From positions 355,501 to 419,500 of the forward strand of contig ABHI01000004.1 in assembly GCA_000171875.1 (NCBI GenBank): a DNA stretch of 64,000 nucleotides, read 5' to 3'. Below the pieces are notes generated by a model, which had not been told where the DNA came from, did no database searches, and was given only the letters and a program-made list of their open reading frames with translations. This stretch comes from Flavobacteriales bacterium ALC-1. Lineage in GTDB: Bacteria > Bacteroidota > Bacteroidia > Flavobacteriales > Flavobacteriaceae. Position numbers and translations under genes: made by a program. Numbering within the stretch: position 1 is the first letter of the stretch; every line of letters begins with the position of its first letter. Shown here in pieces: positions 1-9,039 of this stretch.

Positions 1-1930
1 TTATAGAAATGTAGATGGAATAGATGCTACAAATTTCTCTAAACAAGGCAATGAAATTGCTTGGGGAACTATTGGAAATGCTAGTACAAGTGAAGGCTTA
101 TTTTTTGAAACCATAAATGCTGCAGGTGTATTACAAGTCCCTATGGTAATTAGTATTTGGGATGATGAATATGGTATCTCTGTACATGCCAAGCACCAAA
201 CAACAAAAGAAAATATATCTGAAATCTTAAAAGGATTTCAACGCGATAAAAAACAAAACGGTTACGAAATTTTTAGAGTCAACGGCTGGAACTATCCTGA
301 GCTTATAGATACGTATCAACGTGCAGCCCAGGTATCTCGTAAAGAACATGTGCCGGTAATGATACATGTGCAAGAGTTAACCCAACCACAAGGGCATTCA
401 ACTTCTGGGTCTCACGAACGTTACAAAAATCAAGACCGTTTGGCTTGGGAAGCAGAATACGATTGTAATGCGCAAATGCGCAAATGGATGATTGAAAATA
501 ACATCGCAACTGAAGAAGAGTTAACTGCTTTTGAAAAAGACATTAAAAAAGCGGTTAGAGATGGCAAAAAAGCAGCGTGGTCTACATTTATCAATCCCAT
601 ACAAGAAGAACGCAATCAAGCTGTCATTTTGTTAGAAAATTTAGCAACATCAAGCCCTAATGGTGTATTCATTACAAAGTTAAAAAATGATTTGACTGCT
701 ATTGATGAACCTTTACGAAGAGATTTATTGTCAGCAACTCGTAAGGCATTACGCTATGTGGTTTCTGAAGCATCTTCTGAAAAAGAGGCACTTCAAAATT
801 GGACAACTAATTATATAAATAGTATTCAACCAAAATACAGTTCTCACTTGTATAGTGAATCTGATCGTAACGCCTTAAACCAATCTGAAGTTTTACCAAC
901 ATACGATGCAAATGCAGAAGAGGTAGATGGACGTGTTGTATTAAGAGAAAATTTCGATGCTATTTTCAATAATTATCCTGAAGCTTTAATCTTTGGTGAA
1001 GATGCAGGTTATATAGGTGATGTAAACCAAGGCTTAGAAGGTCTTCAAGAAAAATATGGAGAACTTAGGGTTTCGGATACTGGTATTAGAGAAGCTACGA
1101 TAATGGGTCAAGGTATTGGTATGGCAATGCGTGGATTGCGTCCTATTGCAGAAATTCAGTATTTGGATTATCTAATGTATGCACTTCAAATTATGAGTGA
1201 TGATTTGGCAACTGTACAGTACCGAACAAAAGGACGTCAAAAAGCACCATTAATAGTTAGAACTCGTGGACATAGACTAGAAGGTATTTGGCATTCTGGT
1301 TCGCAAATGGGGGGTATTTTAAACCTTATTAGAGGTATTCATGTACTAGTTCCTAGAAATATGACTAAAGCTGCAGGATTCTACAATACGCTGTTAGAAA
1401 GTGACGAACCCGCTTTAGTCGTAGAGTGTTTAAATGGTTACAGATTAAAAGAAAAGTTGCCAAATAATATAGGTGAATTTAAAACACCTATAGGAGTTGT
1501 AGAAACTATTAGAGAAGGTGACGATATTACTTTGGTGTCTTATGGTTCTACATTACGTTTGGTAGAACAGGCTGCGAAAGAATTACAAGAAGTAGGCATT
1601 GACGCTGAGATTATTGACGTGCAATCCTTATTGCCTTTTGATTTAAACCATGATATCGTAAAGAGTATTGCAAAAACCAACAGAGTCATGGTCATTGACG
1701 AAGATGTAAAAGGTGGAGCGTCAGCTTATATTTTAGATCAAATATTGAATGAGCAAAATGCATTTGAACATTTAGATAGCCAACCAAAAACTATAGCTGC
1801 AAAACCACACAGACCAGCTTATGGTACAGATGGAGATTATTTTTCAAAGCCTTCAACAGAAGATATTTTTGAAGCTGTTTATGATGTTATGCACGAATTG
1901 AGCCCTATTGATTTTCCTAAACTGCGATAA
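1..1930 (+). CDS. 2-oxoacid dehydrogenase E1, fused alpha and beta subunits (5' partial)
   Basis: Thiamine-diphosphate dependent E1 component of a branched-chain 2-oxoacid (or pyruvate-type) dehydrogenase complex, which decarboxylates the 2-oxoacid and passes the acyl group to E2. The frame is open from base 2, so the gene starts outside the window; 642 residues are visible. The first visible residues carry the E1-alpha cofactor region (GNASTSEGLFFE, then WDDEYGIS). From about residue 310 an E1-beta domain follows: VVLRENFDAIF, GEDAGYIGD, AEIQYLDYL, and a transketolase C-terminal part (TLVSYGSTLRLVEQA, IDVQSLLPFD). Alpha and beta are therefore one polypeptide, an arrangement common in Bacteroidota. 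The ATG at 143 is internal, since the upstream codons continue the same domain. The exact substrate cannot be settled from sequence alone. Confidence 0.9.
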   Translation, partial: YRNVDGIDATNFSKQGNEIAWGTIGNASTSEGLFFETINAAGVLQVPMVISIWDDEYGISVHAKHQTTKENISEILKGFQRDKKQNGYEIFRVNGWNYPELIDTYQRAAQVSRKEHVPVMIHVQELTQPQGHSTSGSHERYKNQDRLAWEAEYDCNAQMRKWMIENNIATEEELTAFEKDIKKAVRDGKKAAWSTFINPIQEERNQAVILLENLATSSPNGVFITKLKNDLTAIDEPLRRDLLSATRKALRYVVSEASSEKEALQNWTTNYINSIQPKYSSHLYSESDRNALNQSEVLPTYDANAEEVDGRVVLRENFDAIFNNYPEALIFGEDAGYIGDVNQGLEGLQEKYGELRVSDTGIREATIMGQGIGMAMRGLRPIAEIQYLDYLMYALQIMSDDLATVQYRTKGRQKAPLIVRTRGHRLEGIWHSGSQMGGILNLIRGIHVLVPRNMTKAAGFYNTLLESDEPALVVECLNGYRLKEKLPNNIGEFKTPIGVVETIREGDDITLVSYGSTLRLVEQAAKELQEVGIDAEIIDVQSLLPFDLNHDIVKSIAKTNRVMVIDEDVKGGASAYILDQILNEQNAFEHLDSQPKTIAAKPHRPAYGTDGDYFSKPSTEDIFEAVYDVMHELSPIDFPKLR

Positions 1931-1963
1931 ATCTATTACATTTAGATTCTAAATCTAACTGCT

Positions 1964-3136
1964 TTGTTTCCTGAATATAATCGTTGGAGTTTACCTTTGC
2001 TTATTCTTGTCTTGCAAGGACTAATCTTTGCTATACTCCTCATCGTAAGATATTTTAAAAAGCGTACAATTTCCGATTTATTCTTAGCAGTCATTCTATT
2101 ACTTACTTGCTATTCGCAAATATGTTACACTGTAGGATTTATGGGGTGGTATGATGAGTTTAGAACTACAAAAATCAACTACTTTCTCATTAATATAGGT
2201 TTAGCATTGGCTCCACTTATTTTTCTTTATGTAAAATCCATAACCACATCAAACTTTAAATTTAAAAAGATATATTACTTGCATTTTATACCTGCAATAG
2301 TTGTAGTAATTTATCGTATAAGTATCTATACTTATGATGCTATGCAACCAGGCTTTAATGAGGTACAAAATGGAATTTTAAAAATTGAGCTCGATGAAAC
2401 TTACGTGCAAGCCATCCTATTCTATATAGAAGCCCCTTTTATGCTTATTTATTTAGCTTTCACATTTCAATTATTCTACAACTACAGAAGGAAAATTATT
2501 CAATATTTTTCTAATATCTATAAGCTAGAACTCAACTGGATATTGAGTTTTCTCATTTTATTTAGCATTATATTTTTATACAGTACAATTCAAGATATTA
2601 TTGGCTCTAGATTTATAGTTCTAGATTACAATGAGCGTTGGTGGTTAAATTTATTAACCGCAATCGTTACATTATATATTGGTATTAAAGGCTATTTTAC
2701 AGACACCACAAAACTCAATAAACTCAACTTTACATTTTCACCGAAAACTATCGGTATTCCTGAAGATATTAACAGTTTCGAAAACAAATCAATTTTAGAT
2801 TCGGATATAGAAATTGTCAAAAATTTAATGGAAGTAGAAAAAGCCTATCTAAATCCAGAACTCAATTTATCTGATTTAGCTAAAATGGCTAAAATGTCTA
2901 GAGGTCAGCTTTCTGAAATTGTAAACACAGGTTTCAACAAAAACTTCAACGACTTTGTAAATACATATCGCGTTGAAGCTTTTAAAGTTATGTTAAAAGA
3001 AAAGAAACACAAACAATTGTCTTTACTTGGTATTGCTCATGATTGTGGTTTTAATAGTAAAGCCACTTTTAATCGTGTTTTCAAAAAACTAACAAACCAC
3101 TCTCCTACCGAATATTTAAAGACGCAACTAAATTAA
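1964..3136 (+). CDS. AraC-family regulator with membrane-embedded N-terminus
   Basis: Transcriptional regulator of 390 residues. The N-terminal 240 residues contain about seven hydrophobic segments (first LPLLILVLQGLIFAILLIV), and the last 105 residues form an AraC/XylS double helix-turn-helix (LSDLAKMAKMSRGQLSEIV, then GIAHDCGFNSKATFNRVFKK). This membrane-HTH layout is frequent in Flavobacteriia and suggests a sensor that binds DNA from the membrane. The apparent start is TTG at 1964, 33 bases after the E1 stop; no ATG fits upstream. An inverted repeat lies directly downstream, before the DoxX gene, and may be its target. The signal sensed is unknown. Confidence 0.85.
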   Translation: MFPEYNRWSLPLLILVLQGLIFAILLIVRYFKKRTISDLFLAVILLLTCYSQICYTVGFMGWYDEFRTTKINYFLINIGLALAPLIFLYVKSITTSNFKFKKIYYLHFIPAIVVVIYRISIYTYDAMQPGFNEVQNGILKIELDETYVQAILFYIEAPFMLIYLAFTFQLFYNYRRKIIQYFSNIYKLELNWILSFLILFSIIFLYSTIQDIIGSRFIVLDYNERWWLNLLTAIVTLYIGIKGYFTDTTKLNKLNFTFSPKTIGIPEDINSFENKSILDSDIEIVKNLMEVEKAYLNPELNLSDLAKMAKMSRGQLSEIVNTGFNKNFNDFVNTYRVEAFKVMLKEKKHKQLSLLGIAHDCGFNSKATFNRVFKKLTNHSPTEYLKTQLN

Positions 3137-3146
3137 GGCGTCTCAA

Positions 3147-3173
3147 ATCGTATTTAGGACGTCGTAATACGAT
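3147..3173. promoter_or_regulatory. Inverted repeat, possible operator upstream of the DoxX gene
   Basis: ATCGTATT at 3147-3154 and AATACGAT at 3166-3173 form a perfect 8-bp inverted repeat with an 11-base spacer. GTCGT also occurs at 3161 and again at 3179. The site is between the AraC regulator and the DoxX gene. There is no T-run, so a regulator-binding site is more likely than a terminator; this is inference. Confidence 0.45.
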
Positions 3174-3238
3174 ATAAGTCGTCAGCTGGGCAATTATATT
3201 CCAAATTTGTGTCATCAAAACATATAAATACAATTGTG

Positions 3239-3736
3239 ATGACACGACTAAGGTTTATTTTTAAATTTCTTATTAATCCTGTTCTTCAAAAGCACTGGTT
3301 TACAGATTTAGTGTTTGCGATTCCAAGAATCTTTTGTGGTTTATTATTAACTACAATGTTTGGAGCAGACAAATTTGGAATGCCATGGACAGCAGACAGT
3401 CAAAATTTAAATCTCTTTGAAGTTGCTGCTTGGTTTCCTGAAGATGTAGCGGCTTATGGAGGTGTTTTTGCCGTAGCACCAATTTTCTTTGCTTGGATGG
3501 GAGCTTTTAGTGAAGCCGTTGGTGGGTTGTTTTTATTGTTAGGCTTAAAAACTAGAATTGCATCATTTTTAATTATGTGCACTATGTTAGTCGCCATATT
3601 TCTACAAAAATGGAATCAAGGCTTATGGTCTATGCTACCTGCAATGGGGTTCTTATGGATTGCCATTTATAATTTAGTCTTAGGTTCTGGACGTTTTGGA
3701 ATCGATTATCTCATTAGTAAAAAATTAAACAAATAA
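3239..3736 (+). CDS. DoxX family membrane protein
   Basis: Integral membrane protein of 165 residues in the DoxX-like family, with about four hydrophobic segments. Recognisable stretches are LVFAIPRIFCGLLLTTMFGADKF near the N-terminus, then GAFSEAVGGLFLLLGLKTRIASF and FLWIAIYNLVLGSGRFGID at the end, which are typical of DoxX. DoxX relatives have been tied to thiosulfate:quinone oxidoreductase subunits and to redox stress, but most members have no assigned reaction. I chose ATG 3239 over an in-frame GTG at 3209 because the DoxX domain begins soon after it. It follows the AraC regulator in the same direction and is a plausible target of it. Confidence 0.8.
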   Translation: MTRLRFIFKFLINPVLQKHWFTDLVFAIPRIFCGLLLTTMFGADKFGMPWTADSQNLNLFEVAAWFPEDVAAYGGVFAVAPIFFAWMGAFSEAVGGLFLLLGLKTRIASFLIMCTMLVAIFLQKWNQGLWSMLPAMGFLWIAIYNLVLGSGRFGIDYLISKKLNK

Positions 3737-3754
3737 TATCAAAAATTGAATATC

Positions 3755-4243
3755 ATGAAAAATCTATTTACAACACTTTGTCTTTTCTTTATTGTATGTA
3801 ACTGCAATGCACAAGACACCTTAAAGCTATCAGAATTAGAACTATTAAACAACACCAGTTGGAAAGGAAAATTAACTTATAAAGATTATCAATCTGGAAA
3901 ATTGACATCAATTGACGCTACGATGCAAGCTGAAATTGATGGAGAAAAAATAATATACAATGTACAATATACCTATGAGCCTAATAAAAATAATAAGTCT
4001 TCGATAAAGATTAAAAAGAATGGTACTTATTATGGAAATGAAAAAATTGTAAGTAATACATACAAAAATGGAACCAGAACTTTTGTGACCTCATACGAAG
4101 GCAAAGACAACGGTAAAAAAGCGACCATGTATATAACACGACAATTTAATGAGACATCTTATAAAGAGATTAAAGAGGTTTTATTAAAAGATTCGAGTAA
4201 ACGCTTTATGAGAAATACTTATGAATTTACTAAAATTGAATAA
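3755..4243 (+). CDS. Secreted protein of unknown function
   Basis: 162-residue protein with a clear Sec signal peptide (LFTTLCLFFIVCNCNAQD, cleavage probably after NA). I do not recognise the mature part. It is rich in Lys, Asn, Thr and Tyr, and is probably a small beta-rich periplasmic or surface protein. The wording around WKGKLTYKDYQSGKLTSIDA resembles secreted proteins that measure a substance-like fold, but no family can be named. ATG 3755 is preferred to TTG 3746 because it starts the signal peptide directly. The gene lies 18 bases after the DoxX gene and ends at a hairpin terminator at 4268, so the two may be cotranscribed. Confidence 0.65.
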   Translation: MKNLFTTLCLFFIVCNCNAQDTLKLSELELLNNTSWKGKLTYKDYQSGKLTSIDATMQAEIDGEKIIYNVQYTYEPNKNNKSSIKIKKNGTYYGNEKIVSNTYKNGTRTFVTSYEGKDNGKKATMYITRQFNETSYKEIKEVLLKDSSKRFMRNTYEFTKIE

Positions 4244-4267
4244 TAAATTTTTAAAAATCAAAAAATG

Positions 4268-4297
4268 AAAGCACTTTCTCTACTAAGTGCTTTTTTT
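4268..4297 (+). terminator. Rho-independent terminator
   Basis: Stem AAAGCACTT (4268-4276) pairs with AAGTGCTTT (4285-4293) around an 8-base loop, and a T-run follows. It ends the secreted-protein transcript. It also shows that the in-frame ATG at 4265 is not the start of the next gene. Confidence 0.85.
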
Positions 4298-4321
4298 ATA
4301 TCTTTAAATCAAACTAATTAT

Positions 4322-5926
4322 ATGCTAACAAAATCTGACAAATCCATACTAAGGAATTCAATTTTTAGACACTTAGATGGTATTGCCACTTCAACCTCTG
4401 CATATGCGCTTCACAAAAAAGAAGTTTTAGATTATCTATTAAAACATAAAAGTGTTAGTTTAAATGATTTAACCAAAACCTTTGATGCAAATGAAGGCTA
4501 CCTTAATATAGCATTACGAGTGCTTTGTTCTCAAGGGTGGCTAGAGCAACACCTAGATAATAAGACTAACACTATACATTATGTAACAAACACTAAAAGT
4601 AATGAAGCATTTAAATTGGTTGATTTGTATGAAGACGCGGTTAAACTTTTAAATTATTCTGATCGCTTTGCAAATGAAAAATTAATAAGTGCTGATGCTT
4701 TTATAGTTTTAGAACGCATCTTTAATAAATTTGAAGACAATTATGGTTTGGATGTTTCTGATGAAAATTCAATTGAACATCAAATTTTAAAACATATTGA
4801 AGGAGTCATAGCTGGGCCAATCATTGTACTTTTAGGTGTTAATGGTTTATTTCATAAGTACTTTATGGAAGCTTCATTTACTGCTGAAGAATATCATAAA
4901 GATCCTGAGAGTTTTAAGAAAATCCTTGATTTCTTTGCGCATTTAGATTGGTTTAAGAAAAAGAAAAACACCTATCAATTTACAGATAAAGGCTTATTCT
5001 TTGCCAAACGTGCAAGTGCATATGGTGTTACGGTTTCGTATATACCAACTTTTCTACAATTAGATGAACTTATTTTTGGCAACCCATTAATTTTAAAAAC
5101 AGTTTCACCAAGTGATACTGAAAAACATGTACATCGCGAAATGAATGTTTGGGGAAGTGGCGGAGCCCATACCACTTATTTTAAAGTTATAGATAAAGTC
5201 ATTATAGATCTATTTAATAGACCAATTGACGAACAACCTAAAGGCATTTTAGATATGGGGTGTGGTAATGGCGCTTTTATTGAACATATTTTTAATGTTA
5301 TTGAGCAGCAAACCTTAAGAGGTAAACTATTAGATGATTATCCACTATTTTTAGTAGGTGCCGATTTTAATAAGGCTGCTTTAAAGGTCACTAGAGCTAA
5401 TCTCATTAAGGCAGACATTTGGGCAAAGGTAATTTGGGGAGATATTGGGAGACCAGATGTATTAGCTTCAGACCTAAAAGAAGATTACAATATAGAACTT
5501 AACGACTTACTAAATGTACGTACCTTCTTAGACCATAACCGTGTTTGGGAAGCACCAAAAAACACTTACAATTTTATAAGCACTTCAACTGGAGCCTTTG
5601 CTTCTAAAGGGAAACGTCTAGATAATAATGCTGTAGAAGCATCACTTTTAGAACATCTAAGTAAATGGAAACCTTATGTAGAAAAATTCGGCTTATTGAT
5701 TATAGAATTACATACTATTAGTTCTAAACTCACATCTCATAATATAGGAAAAACACCAGCAACAGCATACGATGCAACACATGGTTATAGCGATCAATAT
5801 ATTATAGAAGTAGATGTGTTTAGAGCTATTGCAGCCAAAGCAGGATTGCTACCAGATGATAATCATTTTGCTAAGTTTCCAGATAGTGAATTAGCTACCG
5901 TTAGCATCAATCTATTAAAGGGTTAA
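4322..5926 (+). CDS. Class I SAM-dependent methyltransferase with N-terminal winged-helix region
   Basis: 534-residue protein. The N-terminal part (residues about 25-100) looks like a winged-helix dimerisation domain as in small-molecule O-methyltransferases (KEVLDYLLKHKSVSLNDLTK). A Rossmann methyltransferase core follows from about residue 305, with motif I ILDMGCGNGAF and an acidic strand-2 end in LFLVGADFNKAAL. It therefore probably methylates a small molecule with S-adenosylmethionine; the substrate is unknown. It is longer than the usual 330-380 residue O-methyltransferase, having an extra middle region. Translation from the upstream ATG 4265 would read through the preceding terminator hairpin, so ATG 4322 is chosen. 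It is probably monocistronic. Confidence 0.75.
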   Translation: MLTKSDKSILRNSIFRHLDGIATSTSAYALHKKEVLDYLLKHKSVSLNDLTKTFDANEGYLNIALRVLCSQGWLEQHLDNKTNTIHYVTNTKSNEAFKLVDLYEDAVKLLNYSDRFANEKLISADAFIVLERIFNKFEDNYGLDVSDENSIEHQILKHIEGVIAGPIIVLLGVNGLFHKYFMEASFTAEEYHKDPESFKKILDFFAHLDWFKKKKNTYQFTDKGLFFAKRASAYGVTVSYIPTFLQLDELIFGNPLILKTVSPSDTEKHVHREMNVWGSGGAHTTYFKVIDKVIIDLFNRPIDEQPKGILDMGCGNGAFIEHIFNVIEQQTLRGKLLDDYPLFLVGADFNKAALKVTRANLIKADIWAKVIWGDIGRPDVLASDLKEDYNIELNDLLNVRTFLDHNRVWEAPKNTYNFISTSTGAFASKGKRLDNNAVEASLLEHLSKWKPYVEKFGLLIIELHTISSKLTSHNIGKTPATAYDATHGYSDQYIIEVDVFRAIAAKAGLLPDDNHFAKFPDSELATVSINLLKG

Positions 5927-6058
5927 GTCTAAGCTGCTTTTATATAATTTCCTTTACTAATAAATTGTTTGGCAGTAGTTGCATCGTGTTTATCGAAATT
6001 TGTTGTAATCTAAAACAAAGTTGATGAGTTTAGCTGAAACTTTTAAAAACGATGTATT

Positions 6059-6739
6059 ATGAAAACTAAAGGAATAATTTTAATCTTAGCCGTTTTACTT
6101 TTTAACTCTTGTATTGTAAAATCGTTACAGCCATTCTACACAAAAGACAGTATAAGTTTTAATAAAAAACTTATAGGAAATTGGATAGATAATAAAAAGG
6201 GGGAATGGACTGTAGAATCCATTAAATCTAAAATGGAAGAAGATCAAAAAAATGGCATCGAAATGTCTAAAGAAGAATTAAATTTTGTTGAAATTTATAA
6301 AGATGGTTACTTTATAACTTATTTAAAAAAAGAAAAAGAAGCTGGCTTTATTGCTATGCCGTTTAAAGTTAATAAACAATACTTTTTAGATTTTATACCA
6401 ATTGAAATTGAAGATAACGAAATTAATAGTTTGGCTGCTGAGCATCTTCTAAAAACACATTCAGTTGCTAAATTAGATATTAACTCCGAAGAAGGGGTTT
6501 CACTTTCATGGCTAAGTGAAGAACGAGTTAGTGATTTATTTGAGGGTCAAAAAATTCGATTAAAACATGAGTTAGTAGGTTTTCAACAAGATTTATTAAT
6601 TACAGCTTCTTCAGAAGAATTACATGCCTTTTTAAAAAAATATATTGAAGCAGACTTATTTAATGAATATGAGAAAAATGACAATAAATGGAAATCATCG
6701 GATAAATTAGAGTTGACAAAAGTAGATGCAAAGCCTTAA
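6059..6739 (+). CDS. Lipoprotein of unknown function
   Basis: 226-residue predicted lipoprotein: signal ILILAVLLFNSC with the lipobox cysteine at residue 18, followed by IVKSLQPFYTKDSI. The start of the mature part, with a Trp motif LIGNWIDNKKGEW, recurs in uncharacterised Bacteroidota lipoproteins; no function is known to me. Its last 14 bases overlap the histidine kinase gene, so it is the first gene of an operon with the LytS/LytTR pair. It could be a signal input or envelope partner of that pair (inference). Confidence 0.7.
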   Translation: MKTKGIILILAVLLFNSCIVKSLQPFYTKDSISFNKKLIGNWIDNKKGEWTVESIKSKMEEDQKNGIEMSKEELNFVEIYKDGYFITYLKKEKEAGFIAMPFKVNKQYFLDFIPIEIEDNEINSLAAEHLLKTHSVAKLDINSEEGVSLSWLSEERVSDLFEGQKIRLKHELVGFQQDLLITASSEELHAFLKKYIEADLFNEYEKNDNKWKSSDKLELTKVDAKP

Positions 6740-7790
6740 TTTAAATTCGCTCATAAAGAAAGCTAATTACCACAGACCACTTATATTCAATGGTGTGCTG
6801 TGGTTATTAGCATTTGTAATTTTACTATTTGTATTTTCAAAGGGTAAATCACCAATTACTGTAGATTATATCTATACAGTTATATTTTTAATAGCGCTTG
6901 CCATCCCTGTAAGTACCAATTTCTATATCTTAATTCCTAAGTTTTTAAAACAAGAAAAGTATGTGATATACATCATCTGTTTTGCTTTAAATTTGATTGT
7001 ATTTGCTTTGTTAAGCAGTTGGTTATTGCAACCAATACTCGATTCACTCTTTCCGAGTTACTTTTTTATATCCTACCTATCAAAATCTAATATACTATTA
7101 GTCTTTTCAATATTTTTAATCGCAACGACTTTACTTAAACTAGCAGAAGATTGGTTTTATTTTAACACTAATGAAAACAAAATTTTAAAGCTTAAGAATC
7201 AACAAATAGAAACACAACTATCAGCGCTTAGAGCACAAATAAACCCGCATTTTTTGTTTAATTCTTTAAATGTAATTTACGCTTTAGCATTAGAAAAAAA
7301 AGAGGGTATTACTAATGCTATTGTTCAGCTTTCAGATATTCTGCGTTATGTAATTTACGATTCAAACACTGAACGTGTTACACTAAAAGATGAAATTAAT
7401 TTACTTAAAAACTATATCGCATTTCAAAACCATCGTGTAGATACACCTACACCAACAAATTTTAATACTAGAGTTAAAGACGAGCATTTTAAAATTTACC
7501 CTATGCTACTTCTGCCGCTTTTAGAGAATAGCTATAAACATGGTATAATAGCTGGAAAAACAACGATACCTATCGAAATAGAATTGTATCAAGATAAAAA
7601 TGAATTTGAATTTATCATTACCAATGCAAATCTTAATACCAAAAACAAGCTTGAGGACAAACACTCTGGCGTAGGTATAGAAAACCTCAAAAATAATTTA
7701 AATTTGGTGTATCCAAATCAGCATTATTTTAATATTAATGCATCAAAACACACATTTAAAGTAACATTAAAAATAACTAATGAAGCCTAG
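6726..7790 (+). CDS. LytS-type sensor histidine kinase
   Basis: 354-residue membrane histidine kinase of the LytS/YpdA (HPK8) type. Four hydrophobic segments occupy roughly residues 18-140. A coiled linker then leads to the His_kinase domain with the phospho-acceptor motif INPHFLFNSLN (His175), and an ATPase domain with N-box LPLLENSYKHG and G-box SGVGIENLKNNL. It should autophosphorylate and pass phosphate to the LytTR regulator encoded next, whose gene begins inside its last codons. It has no large extracellular domain, so it probably senses something in the membrane or the adjacent lipoprotein. Confidence 0.9.
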   Translation: MQSLNLNSLIKKANYHRPLIFNGVLWLLAFVILLFVFSKGKSPITVDYIYTVIFLIALAIPVSTNFYILIPKFLKQEKYVIYIICFALNLIVFALLSSWLLQPILDSLFPSYFFISYLSKSNILLVFSIFLIATTLLKLAEDWFYFNTNENKILKLKNQQIETQLSALRAQINPHFLFNSLNVIYALALEKKEGITNAIVQLSDILRYVIYDSNTERVTLKDEINLLKNYIAFQNHRVDTPTPTNFNTRVKDEHFKIYPMLLLPLLENSYKHGIIAGKTTIPIEIELYQDKNEFEFIITNANLNTKNKLEDKHSGVGIENLKNNLNLVYPNQHYFNINASKHTFKVTLKITNEA

Positions 7791-8469
7791 AAAAGCGATG
7801 ACCTGTTTAATTATTGATGATGAGTTGTCTTCTCAAAAGGTACTTCAGCATTTTATAAAAGAAACGGATGTTTTGGACCTAAAAGCAACATGTAATAATA
7901 CAACAGAAGCTTTTAAACATCTACAACTCAATGGTACAGTAGACTTGTTGTTTTTGGATATTAACATGCCTCAACAAACGGGGTTAGATTTTTATAAATC
8001 ACTAAAACATCCACCACAAGTTATTTTTACAACGGCTTATCCACAATATGCAGTAGAAGGTTTTGAGGTCAACGCTATTGACTATTTACTAAAACCGTTT
8101 GCTTATAATCGCTTTTTAATAGCAATTAATAAAGTACTCAACATTAAAAATACTGAGACTAAAGACAACTTCATTGTTCTAAAAGAAAACAAGGCTTTAC
8201 ATAAAGTGTTTTTTAAGGATATACAGTACATAGAAGCCTTTGGGGATTATGTTAAGATACACACTGAAGAAAAAACAGTGACGACTCATAGTACGTTTTC
8301 TAAACTCATAGAAAGCTTACCAGAGTATTTTTTACGTACGCATAAATCATTCAGTATTAACCTCAATAAAATGAATCATCTCTCAGGCAATCAAATTACT
8401 GTAGACAACCATGTTATTCCTATTGGGCAAACCTATAAGCAAACTGTTCTAAAAGCTTTAAATTTGTAA
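7780..8469 (+). CDS. LytTR-type response regulator
   Basis: 229-residue response regulator. The receiver domain (residues about 9-125) carries the acidic pair in LIIDDE, the phospho-acceptor Asp60 in LFLDINMPQQ, and the conserved Lys of YLLKPF. The C-terminal LytTR DNA-binding domain shows KDIQYIEAFGDYVKIHT and RTHKSFSINLNKM. It is the partner of the overlapping LytS kinase. ATG 7780 overlaps the kinase by 11 bases; an in-frame ATG at 7798 (giving MTCLIIDDE) is an equally good start and would make the acceptor Asp54. Confidence 0.92.
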   Translation: MKPRKAMTCLIIDDELSSQKVLQHFIKETDVLDLKATCNNTTEAFKHLQLNGTVDLLFLDINMPQQTGLDFYKSLKHPPQVIFTTAYPQYAVEGFEVNAIDYLLKPFAYNRFLIAINKVLNIKNTETKDNFIVLKENKALHKVFFKDIQYIEAFGDYVKIHTEEKTVTTHSTFSKLIESLPEYFLRTHKSFSINLNKMNHLSGNQITVDNHVIPIGQTYKQTVLKALNL

Positions 8470-8472
8470 CCT

Positions 8473-8949
8473 ATGAAGATTGAATCTATCGTTACCATAA
8501 AAAAAGAATTAAAGCATTTGCCCAAAGAAGATCTACTTGAGTTGTGTTTGCGTTTAGGAAAATTCAAAAAAGAAAATAAAGCACTACTCACCTATTTGCT
8601 CTTTGAATCTCATGATGAAGATGGTTATATCGCTAGCGTAAAATCCACTTTAGACGAGCTATTTGAAGGCATTAATACAGATAGTTATTTCTACATGAAA
8701 AAGACCATAAGAAAGATTCTAAGACAAATTAGAGTCTACAGTCGATATTCATTAAAGAAAACTACCGAAGTGGAGCTCCTACTCTATTTTTGTGACCGTT
8801 TAAACGAGCTCAGACCTTCTATTCATAGAAACAGAACTCTTAGTAATTTGTACGAACGCCAAATAATTTCACTAAAGAAAAAAATAAGCGTCTTACATGA
8901 AGATTTACAATACGATTATAATCTACAACTCGAAAACTTAAATTCATAG
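8473..8949 (+). CDS. Conserved protein of unknown function
   Basis: 158-residue soluble, strongly charged and mostly helical protein without signal peptide or membrane segment. It begins with KELKHLPKEDLLELCLRLGKF and ends in an amphipathic helix. I recognise no catalytic motif; the general look is that of small helical proteins found next to regulators in Flavobacteriia. It starts 3 bases after the LytTR gene, so it belongs to the same operon. Its role is unknown. Confidence 0.6.
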   Translation: MKIESIVTIKKELKHLPKEDLLELCLRLGKFKKENKALLTYLLFESHDEDGYIASVKSTLDELFEGINTDSYFYMKKTIRKILRQIRVYSRYSLKKTTEVELLLYFCDRLNELRPSIHRNRTLSNLYERQIISLKKKISVLHEDLQYDYNLQLENLNS

Positions 8950-9039
8950 GCATTCAATTTATTTTCTAAAATTGATATTTATCATATTTTGTCTTGATAT
9001 TAATTCTGAACTTTAGGAGTAACTTAAATTCAATGAATT

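Noticed and set aside
4265..4321. N-terminal extension of the methyltransferase from ATG 4265
   Set aside because: The extension would be encoded by the terminator hairpin of the upstream gene, so ATG 4322 was used.
5935..6012. Reverse-strand open stretch in the gap before the lipoprotein gene, reading like a protein end (NFDKHDATTAKQFISKGN)
   Set aside because: Only about 27 codons, no start codon in frame and a stop just upstream; no family recognised. It may be a coding remnant, but support is too weak.
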